Source: Burkholderia sp. WP9
GTDB lineage: Bacteria > Pseudomonadota > Gammaproteobacteria > Burkholderiales > Burkholderiaceae
DNA: 64,000 nucleotides
Reading direction: 5' to 3'
NCBI RefSeq assembly: GCF_900104795.1
Contig: NZ_FNTG01000002.1
Span: 1,984,001-2,048,000 of the forward strand
The notes under the pieces were generated by a model. It had not been told where the DNA came from. It was given only the letters and a program-made list of their open reading frames with translations, and did not search any database. Both the position numbers and the translations under genes were made by a program. Each line of letters starts with the position of its first letter. Position 1 is the first letter of the stretch. This document shows positions 17,046-25,627 of this stretch, piece by piece.

Positions 17046-18548
17046 TCAATAATTCTCGCTTGCGGCATTGTTTCCAGCGGCTCTCGACTGCCCTTCTGTG
17101 GCTGGCGCGTGCTGGTCAGCGTGGCTTTCGTGTTGAACTCCACTCGCCACCCCCGTCCGCAACAACACCCCACCCATCACCCCCGCCGCGGCCGCAAAAA
17201 TCGCCCCGAACAAAAACGCGACGTGATACCCACTATTCAGCGCGGCCACGGCATCACCCGCCCCGAGCATCGCCTCACTCCGCGCCGCAGCAAGACTCGC
17301 CAGTACCGCAAGCCCAAGCGCGCCACCCATCATGAACGACGTATTAACGATTCCGGACGCGAGTCCTGAATCACTCGGATCGACATCGCTCATAGCGGCC
17401 AGCAGCATCGGATTGAATGCAATACCGGCGCCGAAGCCCAGCAAAATCATCCCCGGCATGACGTCGAGCACAAAGCTGCCGCCAACCGGCGCTCGGGCGA
17501 ACAACGCAAGACCGCACGCCGCGACCAGCAGCCCTACCGCAAGCGGAACACGCAGGCCGAAGCGCATCACCACCCGCGCCGACAGCCCAAGCGAAAAGAA
17601 CCCCATGATCAGATTAGCCGGCAAGAACGCGAGCCCGACCTGCAACGGCCGATAACCGAGCACGCGCTGCAGATACAGCGCGGAAATAAAGAACCACGCA
17701 AACATTGCAGCCGCCCACAGCACGCCGACCACGTTCGCGGTCGCAACATTGCGCAAGCGGAACAGACCGAGCGGCATCAAAGGATGCTGGACGCGCGATT
17801 CGATCACCAGAAACACGGCAAGCAGCGCCAACGCGGCGAACAGCAAGCCGAGCGTCTGCGCCGAAGTCCAGCCAGCTTCATTGCCATTCACGACGGCATA
17901 GACGGCGAGCATCAGCGAAACGGTGACGGACACCGCGCCGGCCACGTCGAGCTTCTCTCCATGCGCATGCCCGCGTGCCGACGGCAACAGCGCAACACAC
18001 AGTGCGTACACAGCGATGCCGATCGGCAGATTGACGAGAAAGATCCAGTGCCAGCTCAGCAGATTGGTGAGCAACCCACCGAGCAACACGCCGATGCTGC
18101 CGCCGCCCGCGCACACGAAGCCGTACACGCCCATGGCTTTCGCTCGCTCGCCGGGTTCGGTGAACAGATTCATGATGAGCGATAGCGAAACAGCAGAGAC
18201 GATAGCGCCCGCCACACCTTGAACGGCCCGCGCGCACACGAGCAGCACTTGCGAGTTCGAAATGCCGCATGCAAGCGACGCCAACGTAAACAACGTGATG
18301 CCGATAAGAAACAACTTGCGGTGTCCATACAGATCACCGAGCCGTCCACCCAGCAGCAGACAGCCGCCGAAGGTCAGCATGTACGCATTGACCACCCACA
18401 CGAGCGACGTTTCGGTAAAACCGAGATCCGCCGCGATGGACGGCAGCGCAACGTTCACGATCGTGGTATCGAGCACGATCATGAGCACGCCAAGGCAAAG
18501 CACGATAAGTGCGAGCCAGCGTTTGTTGCCGTGGATGGAATGGGTCAT
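17046..18548 (-). CDS. MFS drug:H+ antiporter, DHA2 family (14 helices)
   Basis: The 500-residue inner-membrane protein has the DHA2 signatures LDTTIVNVALPSIAADLGF in helix 1, GGRLGDLYGHRK (motif A) and RAVQGVAGAIVSAVSLSLI. About 14 hydrophobic helices fit the EmrB/QacA class. ATG 18548 follows GGAG; upstream in-frame codons would add non-membrane sequence. No membrane-fusion or outer-membrane partner is adjacent, so it probably exports compounds to the periplasm on its own. The downstream AraC-GyrI regulator is a plausible partner. Confidence 0.9.
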   Translation of the reverse strand: MTHSIHGNKRWLALIVLCLGVLMIVLDTTIVNVALPSIAADLGFTETSLVWVVNAYMLTFGGCLLLGGRLGDLYGHRKLFLIGITLFTLASLACGISNSQVLLVCARAVQGVAGAIVSAVSLSLIMNLFTEPGERAKAMGVYGFVCAGGGSIGVLLGGLLTNLLSWHWIFLVNLPIGIAVYALCVALLPSARGHAHGEKLDVAGAVSVTVSLMLAVYAVVNGNEAGWTSAQTLGLLFAALALLAVFLVIESRVQHPLMPLGLFRLRNVATANVVGVLWAAAMFAWFFISALYLQRVLGYRPLQVGLAFLPANLIMGFFSLGLSARVVMRFGLRVPLAVGLLVAACGLALFARAPVGGSFVLDVMPGMILLGFGAGIAFNPMLLAAMSDVDPSDSGLASGIVNTSFMMGGALGLAVLASLAAARSEAMLGAGDAVAALNSGYHVAFLFGAIFAAAAGVMGGVLLRTGVASGVQHESHADQHAPATEGQSRAAGNNAASENY

Positions 18549-18822
18549 GCAGGCGGCTCCTTGGCCGTGGTCGATGGATGCCGGATGCGCGGCTGCTGAA
18601 GTCGGCGCCGCGCCAAAAGAAACGCAACCCGGCGGCAGCGCCGACCAGCCAGTGGACAATTCGTTGACGACGAAACGCGTTGACAAAACGCGCTGACGAA
18701 ACGCGCAGACAACCGTGCCGTCAAAAACGCGTTCGACGAGGCGCGGTACCGACAATGGGATTTTCCAGTCTAGCATCCGCGACTTTTGGCCCACAACTAC
18801 GATTTCCAGGGCCGCGCAGATC

Positions 18823-19500
18823 TCAATCGCCGCCAAGCAATTCGTACTTGCCGCCACGTTCCAGCGCCCGCTGATAAGCCGGTCTTGCATGAATGCGCTT
18901 GAGAAAATCGACCACCGCCGGAATCTGGCCTTCCATACCGCCGCGCGCCGTGGCGGCTTCGAGCGGAAAACTCATTTGCACGTCCGCCGCCGTGAAGTCG
19001 TTGCCGACGAACCAGCCGGTCTTGCTCAACTCCTGGTTGATATAGCCGAGGTGCAGCTTCAACTGCGGATCGATAAAACTCGATTGCAGTGTGGCGGCGA
19101 TCTTGCGCGCAATCGGCTTGGCGAAGAACGGCATCGGCGCGCTGGCAATGCGCAGTGCGACGAGTTTGAGCAGCAGCGGCGGCATCGCCGAACCTTCCGC
19201 GTAGTGCAGCCAGTAGGTATAACGCAGCCGCTCCGGCGTGGCAGGTGCCGGCGCAAAGCGTCCCTGCCCGTATTTGTCGATCAGGTATTCGATGATCGCG
19301 CCCGACTCGGCGATAGTCTGGCCATCGTCGGTAATGACGGGCGACTTGCCGAGCGGATGCACTGCGCGCAACTCGGGCGGCGCGAGCATCGTTTTCGGAT
19401 CGCGCTCGTAACGCTTGATCTCGTAGGGAACGCCAAGTTCTTCGAGCAGCCACAAGACGCGTTGCGAGCGGGAGTTGTTCAGATGATGAACGGTCAGCAT
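18823..19500 (-). CDS. Glutathione S-transferase family protein
   Basis: This 225-residue enzyme has the N-terminal thioredoxin-like domain (MLTVHHLNNSRSQRVLWLLEELGVPYEI; HPLGKSPVITDDGQTIAESGAIIEYLID with the glutathione-binding cis-Pro and ES residues) and a C-terminal helical domain (FVGNDFTAADVQMSFPLEA). The SRSQR region holds the catalytic Ser typical of beta/theta-like bacterial GSTs. It follows the dienelactone hydrolase gene on the same strand by 73 nt and could be the last gene of the catabolic transcript. An in-frame TTG at 19521 is an alternative start. The gap 18549-18822 shows no gene. Confidence 0.85.
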   Translation of the reverse strand: MLTVHHLNNSRSQRVLWLLEELGVPYEIKRYERDPKTMLAPPELRAVHPLGKSPVITDDGQTIAESGAIIEYLIDKYGQGRFAPAPATPERLRYTYWLHYAEGSAMPPLLLKLVALRIASAPMPFFAKPIARKIAATLQSSFIDPQLKLHLGYINQELSKTGWFVGNDFTAADVQMSFPLEAATARGGMEGQIPAVVDFLKRIHARPAYQRALERGGKYELLGGD

Positions 19501-19573
19501 GGGTCGGGGGATGTTGGCCAATGAAGTGTCACATCATAAGGACGTTGTGCAGAGGCAGGCCTCTAGTCGCAGC

Positions 19574-20797
19574 TCACACGCGTGATTTGGCGCCCATCAA
19601 CTGATTGGACGGCAGCGTTTCGTCGAGCAGCTTGCGCGCGCTTTCGATTCCGGCGACGGGCAGTCCTTCGGGGTTCAGCAAGCCGACCTGCACGAATACG
19701 GAAGCCTGATCCCAATAGATGTGCTCGTTATAGAGCTTGTCGCCGCGAAAACATACGACAGCCAGCATGGGCACCTCGAAATACTTACCGGTTGGAGCGA
19801 CGCCCGGTAGTAACCAGTCGATCTCGCAGCTATGCGTGCAGCTAAAAATGAATTCATCGACGATACGATCCGCGCCAATGGTGCGCGAAATCGGAATCAG
19901 CTTCGTATCGGCGGGATTCGAGTTGACGAAGTGATGCGTATAGAAGCGCTTCAGGTTGTCATGGCCGACACCGCCGGTCATGGTCGGAACGTGATTGACG
20001 TAGGGCTGCGCGACCATGGTCGGCATGACGGCGTCCACGTCGCGCGTGGCGAACTCGTAATAGCAGTGAGCTTCCCACAGCGCGTTGAGATCGTAGACGG
20101 GCCCCAGCACTTTGCGCAGCAGCGCAAGCGTGCGCGAATACGCCATCATCGCGGCGGGTTTGTCGTATTGCGGGCGCGACGGCGCGGCAAACGCGTGATC
20201 GCAACCGGGATACACGTATTGCTCGATCTGCGGCCGCGTACGTAACGCCGCGCTGATCCGTTCGCGGGTTGCCGGCGGACAGTGCGAGTCGTTTTCGGGG
20301 AAGTGAAACACCATCGGGCAGCGAATCGCCGGCACTTCATCCAGATACGCTTCGAGGCCCACGCCGTAGTAGCTGACCGCGCAGTCGATATCGGTGCGCG
20401 CGGCGCTCAGGAACGCGAGCTTGCCGCCAAGACAGTAACCCACTGTGCCTACCTTGCCGGCCTGTTCGGGCAGGGCGCGCAACGCCGCGATGGTGGCGGC
20501 GATATCGTCGATGGCCAGGTCTGTGTCGAACTGGCCGAGATAATCGAGCGCCTGTTTCATGTCGGCCTCGCCATAACCGAGCTCGATGCCCGGTTTGATC
20601 CGCCAGAACAGGTCCGGCACCAGTACGACGTAACCTTCTTCGGCGAAGCGGTCGGCCGTCGCTTTCATGGTGTCGTTGATGCCGAAAATTTCCTGCAGCA
20701 GCACGAGTCCCGGTCCCGACCCTTGCGCCGGACGCGCGACGTAGGCGTTGAACCGGCCGCCATCCTGGGCGACGACTTCGATGAAAGAGGCGGCCAT
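19574..20797 (-). CDS. Dienelactone hydrolase fused to an NTF2/SnoaL-like domain
   Basis: The 407-residue protein has an N-terminal alpha/beta hydrolase of the dienelactone hydrolase class (1-245), with triad C122 (GYCLGG), D170 (FPENDSH) and H201 (GCDHAF) plus the conserved E36. A C-terminal SnoaL/NTF2-like domain spans about 255-407. Dienelactone hydrolases open lactones such as carboxymethylenebutenolide to oxo acids in aromatic degradation; what the second domain adds is unknown. ATG 20797 has GGGAGA upstream. The sequence just upstream is a decayed CoA-ligase 3' end, so this gene once directly followed a ligase gene. Confidence 0.85.
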   Translation of the reverse strand: MAASFIEVVAQDGGRFNAYVARPAQGSGPGLVLLQEIFGINDTMKATADRFAEEGYVVLVPDLFWRIKPGIELGYGEADMKQALDYLGQFDTDLAIDDIAATIAALRALPEQAGKVGTVGYCLGGKLAFLSAARTDIDCAVSYYGVGLEAYLDEVPAIRCPMVFHFPENDSHCPPATRERISAALRTRPQIEQYVYPGCDHAFAAPSRPQYDKPAAMMAYSRTLALLRKVLGPVYDLNALWEAHCYYEFATRDVDAVMPTMVAQPYVNHVPTMTGGVGHDNLKRFYTHHFVNSNPADTKLIPISRTIGADRIVDEFIFSCTHSCEIDWLLPGVAPTGKYFEVPMLAVVCFRGDKLYNEHIYWDQASVFVQVGLLNPEGLPVAGIESARKLLDETLPSNQLMGAKSRV

Positions 20798-20867
20798 GCG
20801 GTGTGTCTCCCATGCAAAACGATCCCACGCAAAATGATTGCTTGGGGAATGTGAGCCAGGCCATCGT

Positions 20868-21010
20868 CTGCAACTCGAAGCGTTCGAGCTTGCCGGTTTC
20901 GGTATGCGGAAATGCATCGGCAATAACGATGACGCGAGGGCATCTCTACGACGCCTCGCTATTTTTCCCGAAATCCCGCGAATGCGCGACCCGTTTCGTC
21001 GTACGGTACA
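20868..21010 (-). pseudogene. Remnant of a CoA-ligase 3' end
   Basis: Read on the minus strand this encodes, after an in-frame TAG, RVIVIADAFPHTETGKLE and RFELQTM, matching the C-terminus of the complete CoA ligase at 23072-24715 (REIVFVDALPRTETGKLK, RFELRTMG), including the catalytic Lys of TGK. Aligned by eye, 20870-20991 and 23086-23207 agree at roughly 80% of 122 positions without gaps. The stop codon of the ligase is lost here and the reading continues toward the dienelactone hydrolase start. It is a non-functional duplicate of the ligase end. Confidence 0.75.
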
Positions 21011-21024
21011 TTCCCGCCCGGTTC

Positions 21025-22011
21025 TTATTTCACGTCGACCACGATCTTTCCGGTGTTCGTCGCATCGACAATCGACTGGTAAGCAAGCTCCACGTTGCCG
21101 AAGTCGAAACTACGTGAGTCCAGCTTCGGCACCAGCTTGCCTTCCTCGATGAGTCGAGCCGCTATGCGCAGCATGTCGCCGTGGTGCTCGCGATGTTTCC
21201 CGGTGAGCAGCGGCGACAGCGTAAAGACACCCGAATACGTGGCCTCACGGAAAGACAACGGAGCCAACGCATGCGTTCCCCAGCCCAATGCGCTGACAAC
21301 GTGACCAAATTGCTTAACGGCTTTGAACGAAGCATCGAGTGAAGCGCCACCCACGGTATCGGCGACGAGATCGAACCCTTCGCCTTGGGTCAACGCATCG
21401 ACATACGCTTCGACCGAGTTCGCACGATAGTCAATCGGCGTAGCGCCATACGCTTTGATCACGTCCAGATCCTTTGCGCTGACCGTCGCGAAGACCTGAG
21501 CGCCCATCGCAATCGCCAACTGAACGGAAATATGGCCAACGCCTCCTGCGCCGCCCTGCACGAGCACCGTTTGACCCGCCCGCAACTTTGCCCGGTCCGC
21601 GATGCCTTCGTAGGATGTGATGAAGCTCAAAGGAATTGCCGCGGCCTCTTTCATCGAGAGATTCGCCGGCTTATGAGCGAGCAATCGTGCATCCACGGCC
21701 TGGAACTGCGCGAGCGAGCCCTGCAAGCCACCCACGCCGCCGGTCATGCCGTACACGTCATCGCCGACGCTGAAGCCGCTCACACCTTCGCCGACTGCCT
21801 CGAGAGTCCCGGCCATGTCGATGCCAAGCACCAGCGGCAACGGGTGCTTCGCATGCGCGGCGTTACCCGAGCGGATTTTGGTGTCCAGCGGATTGAGGCC
21901 GGCAGCCTTCACGCGCACCAACACCTGCCCGCGTTCGGCTGTCGGCGTCGGGAGGTCGGTAAGTTCCAGAGGACCGTTGTAACGGTTGAGCACAAGCGCT
22001 TGCATAGTCAT
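21025..22011 (-). CDS. Zinc-type MDR quinone oxidoreductase/alcohol dehydrogenase-like protein
   Basis: The 328-residue medium-chain reductase has a GroES-like N-terminal part (LVRVKAAGLNPLDTKIRSGN, VLGIDMAGTLEAVGEGVSGFSVGDDVYG) and a Rossmann domain with VLVQGGAGGVGHISVQLAIAMGA, the NADPH-binding motif of quinone oxidoreductases. Structural zinc cysteines are absent, as in QOR-type enzymes. It would reduce quinones or enones. It is divergent from the LysR gene at 22123 across 111 nt, a common regulator/target arrangement. Both sit inside a segment that interrupts the catabolic operon. Confidence 0.88.
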   Translation of the reverse strand: MTMQALVLNRYNGPLELTDLPTPTAERGQVLVRVKAAGLNPLDTKIRSGNAAHAKHPLPLVLGIDMAGTLEAVGEGVSGFSVGDDVYGMTGGVGGLQGSLAQFQAVDARLLAHKPANLSMKEAAAIPLSFITSYEGIADRAKLRAGQTVLVQGGAGGVGHISVQLAIAMGAQVFATVSAKDLDVIKAYGATPIDYRANSVEAYVDALTQGEGFDLVADTVGGASLDASFKAVKQFGHVVSALGWGTHALAPLSFREATYSGVFTLSPLLTGKHREHHGDMLRIAARLIEEGKLVPKLDSRSFDFGNVELAYQSIVDATNTGKIVVDVK

Positions 22012-22122
22012 GACATTTCTCTCGATGGTGTGCCGGAACGGCTTGATTAATAGTGGTTCATGCGAGAAAGTATGTAAATCGACGTTTTTGCACGTTATCT
22101 AAACAAAATTGCATGGGCTTAT

Positions 22123-22977
22123 ATGGACTGGAACGACGTTCGGATCTTTCTGGCAATTGCCCGCGAGGGAACGTTGGGCCGCGCGGCAAGCCAGGTTGGC
22201 CAGACCCAGCCGACTATCGGCCGCAGGCTGCGGATGCTGGAGGCATCGGTCGGGCAGACGCTGTTTCAGCGCACAGCGGACGGCTTCGTGCTGACGGAAG
22301 AGGGCTCCGCCGTGCTCGCCACTGCCGAGCGGATGGAAGACGAAGCGCACGCGTTCGAGCGCGCGTTAGCGGGGAAGCAACAGCAACTTACCGGCTTGCT
22401 GCGGATTTCGTCGTCCGACTGGTTTGGCGTGCATGTGTTGACGCCGGTCGTCGCGGAGTTTCTGCGTGTGAACCCGTTGGTGTCGATCGAACTCGTGACC
22501 GATTCGCGGCGGCTCAATCTGGCGCGTCGCGACGCCGATCTGCTATTCCGGATCACGCCGTTCGATGAAGCCGACGTCATCCAGCGCAAGTTCATCAAAA
22601 TGGACTACGCGCTGTACGGCCCGTTGAACATCGTGCCGCCGCAGCGCGGCGACGGTACGGGATACGCGCTGCTCACCATGGACAGCGCCTTTGAAACGCT
22701 ACCCGACGTGAAATGGCTGCGTGAAGTTTTGCCGAACGCGCATGTGGCTTTCGGCAGCAACAACCGCGAGGCGCAGGCGCGCATGTGCGCGGAACGAGGC
22801 GGGCTGGCTGTTCTGCCTTGCCCGTTGGGCGACAACACCGCCGGGATCGAACGAATCGATCTTGGGGAAGCGCCGCCAGGACGAGATGTGTGGTTTGGCT
22901 ACCATCGCGATCTGCGCAGGTTGGGCAGATTGCGGGCGTTTCTCGATCTCGCCATCGACCGCATATCGAACGTTTAA
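22123..22977 (+). CDS. LysR-family transcriptional regulator
   Basis: This 284-residue protein begins MDWNDVRIFLAIAREGTLG and has the LysR helix-turn-helix (3-62: GRAASQVGQTQPTIGRRLRMLEASVGQTLFQR). The C-terminal effector domain is of the type found in regulators that control a neighbouring oxidoreductase. It is divergent from the quinone oxidoreductase gene and probably controls it. Its stop lies about 30 nt from the duplicated ligase/hydrolase junction, marking the right end of the inserted cassette. Confidence 0.88.
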   Translation: MDWNDVRIFLAIAREGTLGRAASQVGQTQPTIGRRLRMLEASVGQTLFQRTADGFVLTEEGSAVLATAERMEDEAHAFERALAGKQQQLTGLLRISSSDWFGVHVLTPVVAEFLRVNPLVSIELVTDSRRLNLARRDADLLFRITPFDEADVIQRKFIKMDYALYGPLNIVPPQRGDGTGYALLTMDSAFETLPDVKWLREVLPNAHVAFGSNNREAQARMCAERGGLAVLPCPLGDNTAGIERIDLGEAPPGRDVWFGYHRDLRRLGRLRAFLDLAIDRISNV

Positions 22978-23071
22978 TCGTTCGCGGATTGATCGACATG
23001 GCCGCTAAGAAAGTGGCGGCCATGCGGTGAGTTTGCGCTCACGTGCAAGATGGTTGCCCGGGAAATGCGCA

Positions 23072-24715
23072 CTAACCCATCGTACGCAACTCGAACCGTT
23101 TGAGCTTGCCGGTTTCGGTACGCGGCAGTGCATCGACGAAAACGATTTCGCGTGGATACTTATACGGCGCCACGCTAGTTTTCACGAAATCCTGTAGTTG
23201 CGCGACCAGCTCGCCGTCCGCGACGTAACCGGGATTGACCACGACGAACGCTTTGACGATCTGGCCGCGGGTTTCATCGGGCACGCCAATCACGCCGCAT
23301 TCGGACACCGCGTCGTGTTGCAGCAAGACGCTTTCCACTTCAGGGCCGGAGATGTTGTAGCCGGCGGAGACGATCATGTCGTCGGCGCGCGCCTGGTAGA
23401 ACACATAGCCGTCCTCGTCGAGATAGACCGAATCGCCGGGCAGATTCCAGCCGTCGCGCACGAACTTCATTTGCCGTTCGTCGGCGAGATAGCGGCAGCC
23501 GGTCGGGCCACGTACCGCGAGCTTGCCGATCGTGCCAGGCGCGACCGGTTGCATGTCGTCATCCACGGCCTGCACCACGTATCCCGGCACGGCGCGGCCT
23601 ATCGCATGCGGGCGAATCTCGTCACCCTGCGCCGAAATGAAAATGTGGATCAACTCGGTGCCGCCGATACCGTCGATCATGTCGATACCGGTCGCGTCGT
23701 GCCAGAGTCGCCGCGTCGAATCGGGCAACGCTTCTCCCGCCGATACGGTTTTCTTCAATGTCGAGATGTCGTGGTGCGCAACCAGTGGCGCCATTTGCCG
23801 GTAGAAGGTTGGCGCGGTGAACATGACGGTCGCGTGAAACCGCTCCACGGTCTGCAGCAGAGTCTCGGGCGTGAGCTTCTCGATCAGCACCGTGGAAGCG
23901 CCCACGCGCAACGGAAAGCACAGCAAGCCGCCGAGGCCGAACGTGAACGCGAGCGGCGGCGTGCCGCAAAAAATATCGTTCGACGTGGGCTTGAGCACAT
24001 GACGCGGAAACAGATCGCACATGGCGACGACGTCGCGATGAAAGTGCATGCAGCCCTTCGGCGCGCCCGTCGTGCCGCTGGTGAACGCGATCAGGCAGAC
24101 GTCGTCGGCGGCGGTGTCGCACGCGGTGAAGTGGTCGGGCTTGTTGATCGCGAGCGTGTCGAGCGAATCCGGTGCGTCGTCGTGGAAGAGGCGCGTTTGC
24201 TTCAGGCCGGCGCAATAGAATTCGTCTTGCGGATCGGTGCAGCGTGCCAGTTCGGCGGTCAGGCGGGCGTCGCACAACGCCGCGCCAACCTGCGCCTTGT
24301 CGATGATCTGTTTCAGTTCCTTGGCTCGCAGCAAAGGCATGGTCGGCACCACGACGAGGCCGACCTTGAGCGCCGCGAGTGCCGTCACGGCCATATGCAG
24401 CGAGTTGGGGCCACGCAGCAGGACACGGTTGCCGGGCTTTAGCCCCATTTCATCGACCAGCACATGCGCGCTGCGATTCACCAGCGCCAACAGTTGACCA
24501 TACGTCGTGGCGCGTGGGGTGCCGGCCACATCGGACCAGATCGCGGGACGATCGCGGTGGCCCGCCTCAATGGTTCTGTCGAGCAACTCCGTCGCGCAGT
24601 TCAAGCGCGCCGGGTAGGCAACGTCAGGGTTGTCGAGCAGAAAGACAGGCCATTGATCCTGCGGCGGAAGATTGTCGCGCGCGAAGGTATCGACGTGTGC
24701 TGACGGTTCCATCAT
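23072..24715 (-). CDS. abmG: 2-aminobenzoate-CoA ligase (benzoate-CoA ligase family)
   Basis: This 547-residue ATP-dependent acyl-adenylating enzyme activates an aromatic acid to its CoA thioester. The phosphate loop is TSGTTGAPKG (212-221), the hinge region reads GDSVYLDEDGYVFYQARADDMI, and the C-terminal catalytic Lys is K537 in TETGKLKRF. Length and motifs fit aryl-CoA ligases. Context (monooxygenase/reductase at 29038-31410, acyl-CoA dehydrogenase, hydratase, RidA) makes 2-aminobenzoate the best substrate guess; salicylate or benzoate are alternatives. ATG 24715 follows GGGAG. It is 76 nt downstream of the RidA gene in the same operon. Confidence 0.82.
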   Translation of the reverse strand: MMEPSAHVDTFARDNLPPQDQWPVFLLDNPDVAYPARLNCATELLDRTIEAGHRDRPAIWSDVAGTPRATTYGQLLALVNRSAHVLVDEMGLKPGNRVLLRGPNSLHMAVTALAALKVGLVVVPTMPLLRAKELKQIIDKAQVGAALCDARLTAELARCTDPQDEFYCAGLKQTRLFHDDAPDSLDTLAINKPDHFTACDTAADDVCLIAFTSGTTGAPKGCMHFHRDVVAMCDLFPRHVLKPTSNDIFCGTPPLAFTFGLGGLLCFPLRVGASTVLIEKLTPETLLQTVERFHATVMFTAPTFYRQMAPLVAHHDISTLKKTVSAGEALPDSTRRLWHDATGIDMIDGIGGTELIHIFISAQGDEIRPHAIGRAVPGYVVQAVDDDMQPVAPGTIGKLAVRGPTGCRYLADERQMKFVRDGWNLPGDSVYLDEDGYVFYQARADDMIVSAGYNISGPEVESVLLQHDAVSECGVIGVPDETRGQIVKAFVVVNPGYVADGELVAQLQDFVKTSVAPYKYPREIVFVDALPRTETGKLKRFELRTMG

Positions 24716-24791
24716 GGTCTCCCGGGCGTTGAGCCGGCTAAATGCGCTTCGGTTGGCTTGGTGGTTTCTTTTCGTGTGCTTTGTTGCTCTG

Positions 24792-25187
24792 TTACTGCGG
24801 GACCACGGCGGTCGCCTCGATTTCGACTTTCGCTTCGTCTTCGATCAACGCGACGACCTGCACCGCGCTCATCGCGATGTCGTAGTCGCCGATCAACTCG
24901 CGAAACGCGCGGCCGATGTCTTTCAACGACGCGAGATATTCGCGTTTGTCGGTGACGTACCACGTCAATCGCACCAGGTGCTCAGGCTTGCCGCCCGCTT
25001 CGTGCAAAACGGCGATCACATTCTTGAGCGCCTGGATGGCTTGCGCGGCGAAGTCGGTGGTCTGGAAGCGCGCCTGTTCGTCCCAGCCGATCTGGCCGGC
25101 AATGAACACCTGTGTGCCGGTCGCCGCGACGCCATTCGCGTAGCCACGCGGTTTGACCCAGCCGGCGGGGAGAAGAGCTTTTTTCAT
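24792..25187 (-). CDS. RidA/YjgF family enamine/imine deaminase
   Basis: This 131-residue protein has the RidA/YER057c trimer fold: GVAATGTQVFIAGQIGWDEQARF, the QAIQALKNVIAVLHEAGGK helix, LTWYVTD, and the C-terminal KVEIEATAVVP with the conserved Glu. RidA proteins hydrolyse reactive enamines and imines to carbonyls plus ammonia. In the aerobic 2-aminobenzoyl-CoA route the ring product is an enamine, so a pathway-dedicated deaminase here makes chemical sense (inference). Its ATG overlaps the thioesterase stop by 4 nt. Confidence 0.87.
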   Translation of the reverse strand: MKKALLPAGWVKPRGYANGVAATGTQVFIAGQIGWDEQARFQTTDFAAQAIQALKNVIAVLHEAGGKPEHLVRLTWYVTDKREYLASLKDIGRAFRELIGDYDIAMSAVQVVALIEDEAKVEIEATAVVPQ

Positions 25188-25627
25188 GAGCGATGCGCCT
25201 CAATGGAGTCGGGCTGTGGGGCGAACGTCGCGAGCGCGCTCGCGATGTCGGTGGGAATATCAATGGAGGTGCCGATTTCCAGCGAAGTCGTGACGAGCAC
25301 CTGTTTCGCGCGGAAGCGGGTTTCGCCGTTGCAATGGCCGACAATCTCGATCCTGATCGAGCGACGGCCGATCGCCTCGACCTTGAGAGTCAGCGTGATC
25401 GTTTCGCCCATCTGGCTCGGCCGCGAAAACTCGCAATCGAGTTTGACGATCGGCAAGCCGACGCGGCGTTGAGCGATCATCTGCGCGTAGTCGATGTGCA
25501 GACCTTCGTTGAACCAGTCTTCGACCAGCGCGTTGGTCATCACCAGATATTGCGGAAAAAACACAATGCCGGCCGGGTCGCAATGCGAGAAGCGGATCCG
25601 CACGGGCCGTTCGAAAGATGCGCTCAT
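25184..25627 (-). CDS. Acyl-CoA thioesterase, 4-hydroxybenzoyl-CoA thioesterase type
   Basis: This 147-residue hotdog-fold enzyme contains [18 protein letters not shown], in which D17 matches the catalytic Asp of 4-hydroxybenzoyl-CoA thioesterase. [20 protein letters not shown] forms the central strand and substrate tunnel. It would release CoA from dead-end or final aromatic/alicyclic thioesters. The gene overlaps both neighbours by 4 nt (ATGA), showing tight translational coupling with the acyl-CoA dehydrogenase upstream and RidA downstream. Confidence 0.88.
   Translation of the reverse strand: MSASFERPVRIRFSHCDPAGIVFFPQYLVMTNALVEDWFNEGLHIDYAQMIAQRRVGLPIVKLDCEFSRPSQMGETITLTLKVEAIGRRSIRIEIVGHCNGETRFRAKQVLVTTSLEIGTSIDIPTDIASALATFAPQPDSIEAHRS

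Noticed and set aside
23198..24442. 414-codon plus-strand open frame over the CoA ligase
   Set aside because: Antisense to a clear ligase with all motifs; composition is repetitive Arg/Ala/Asp and matches no family.
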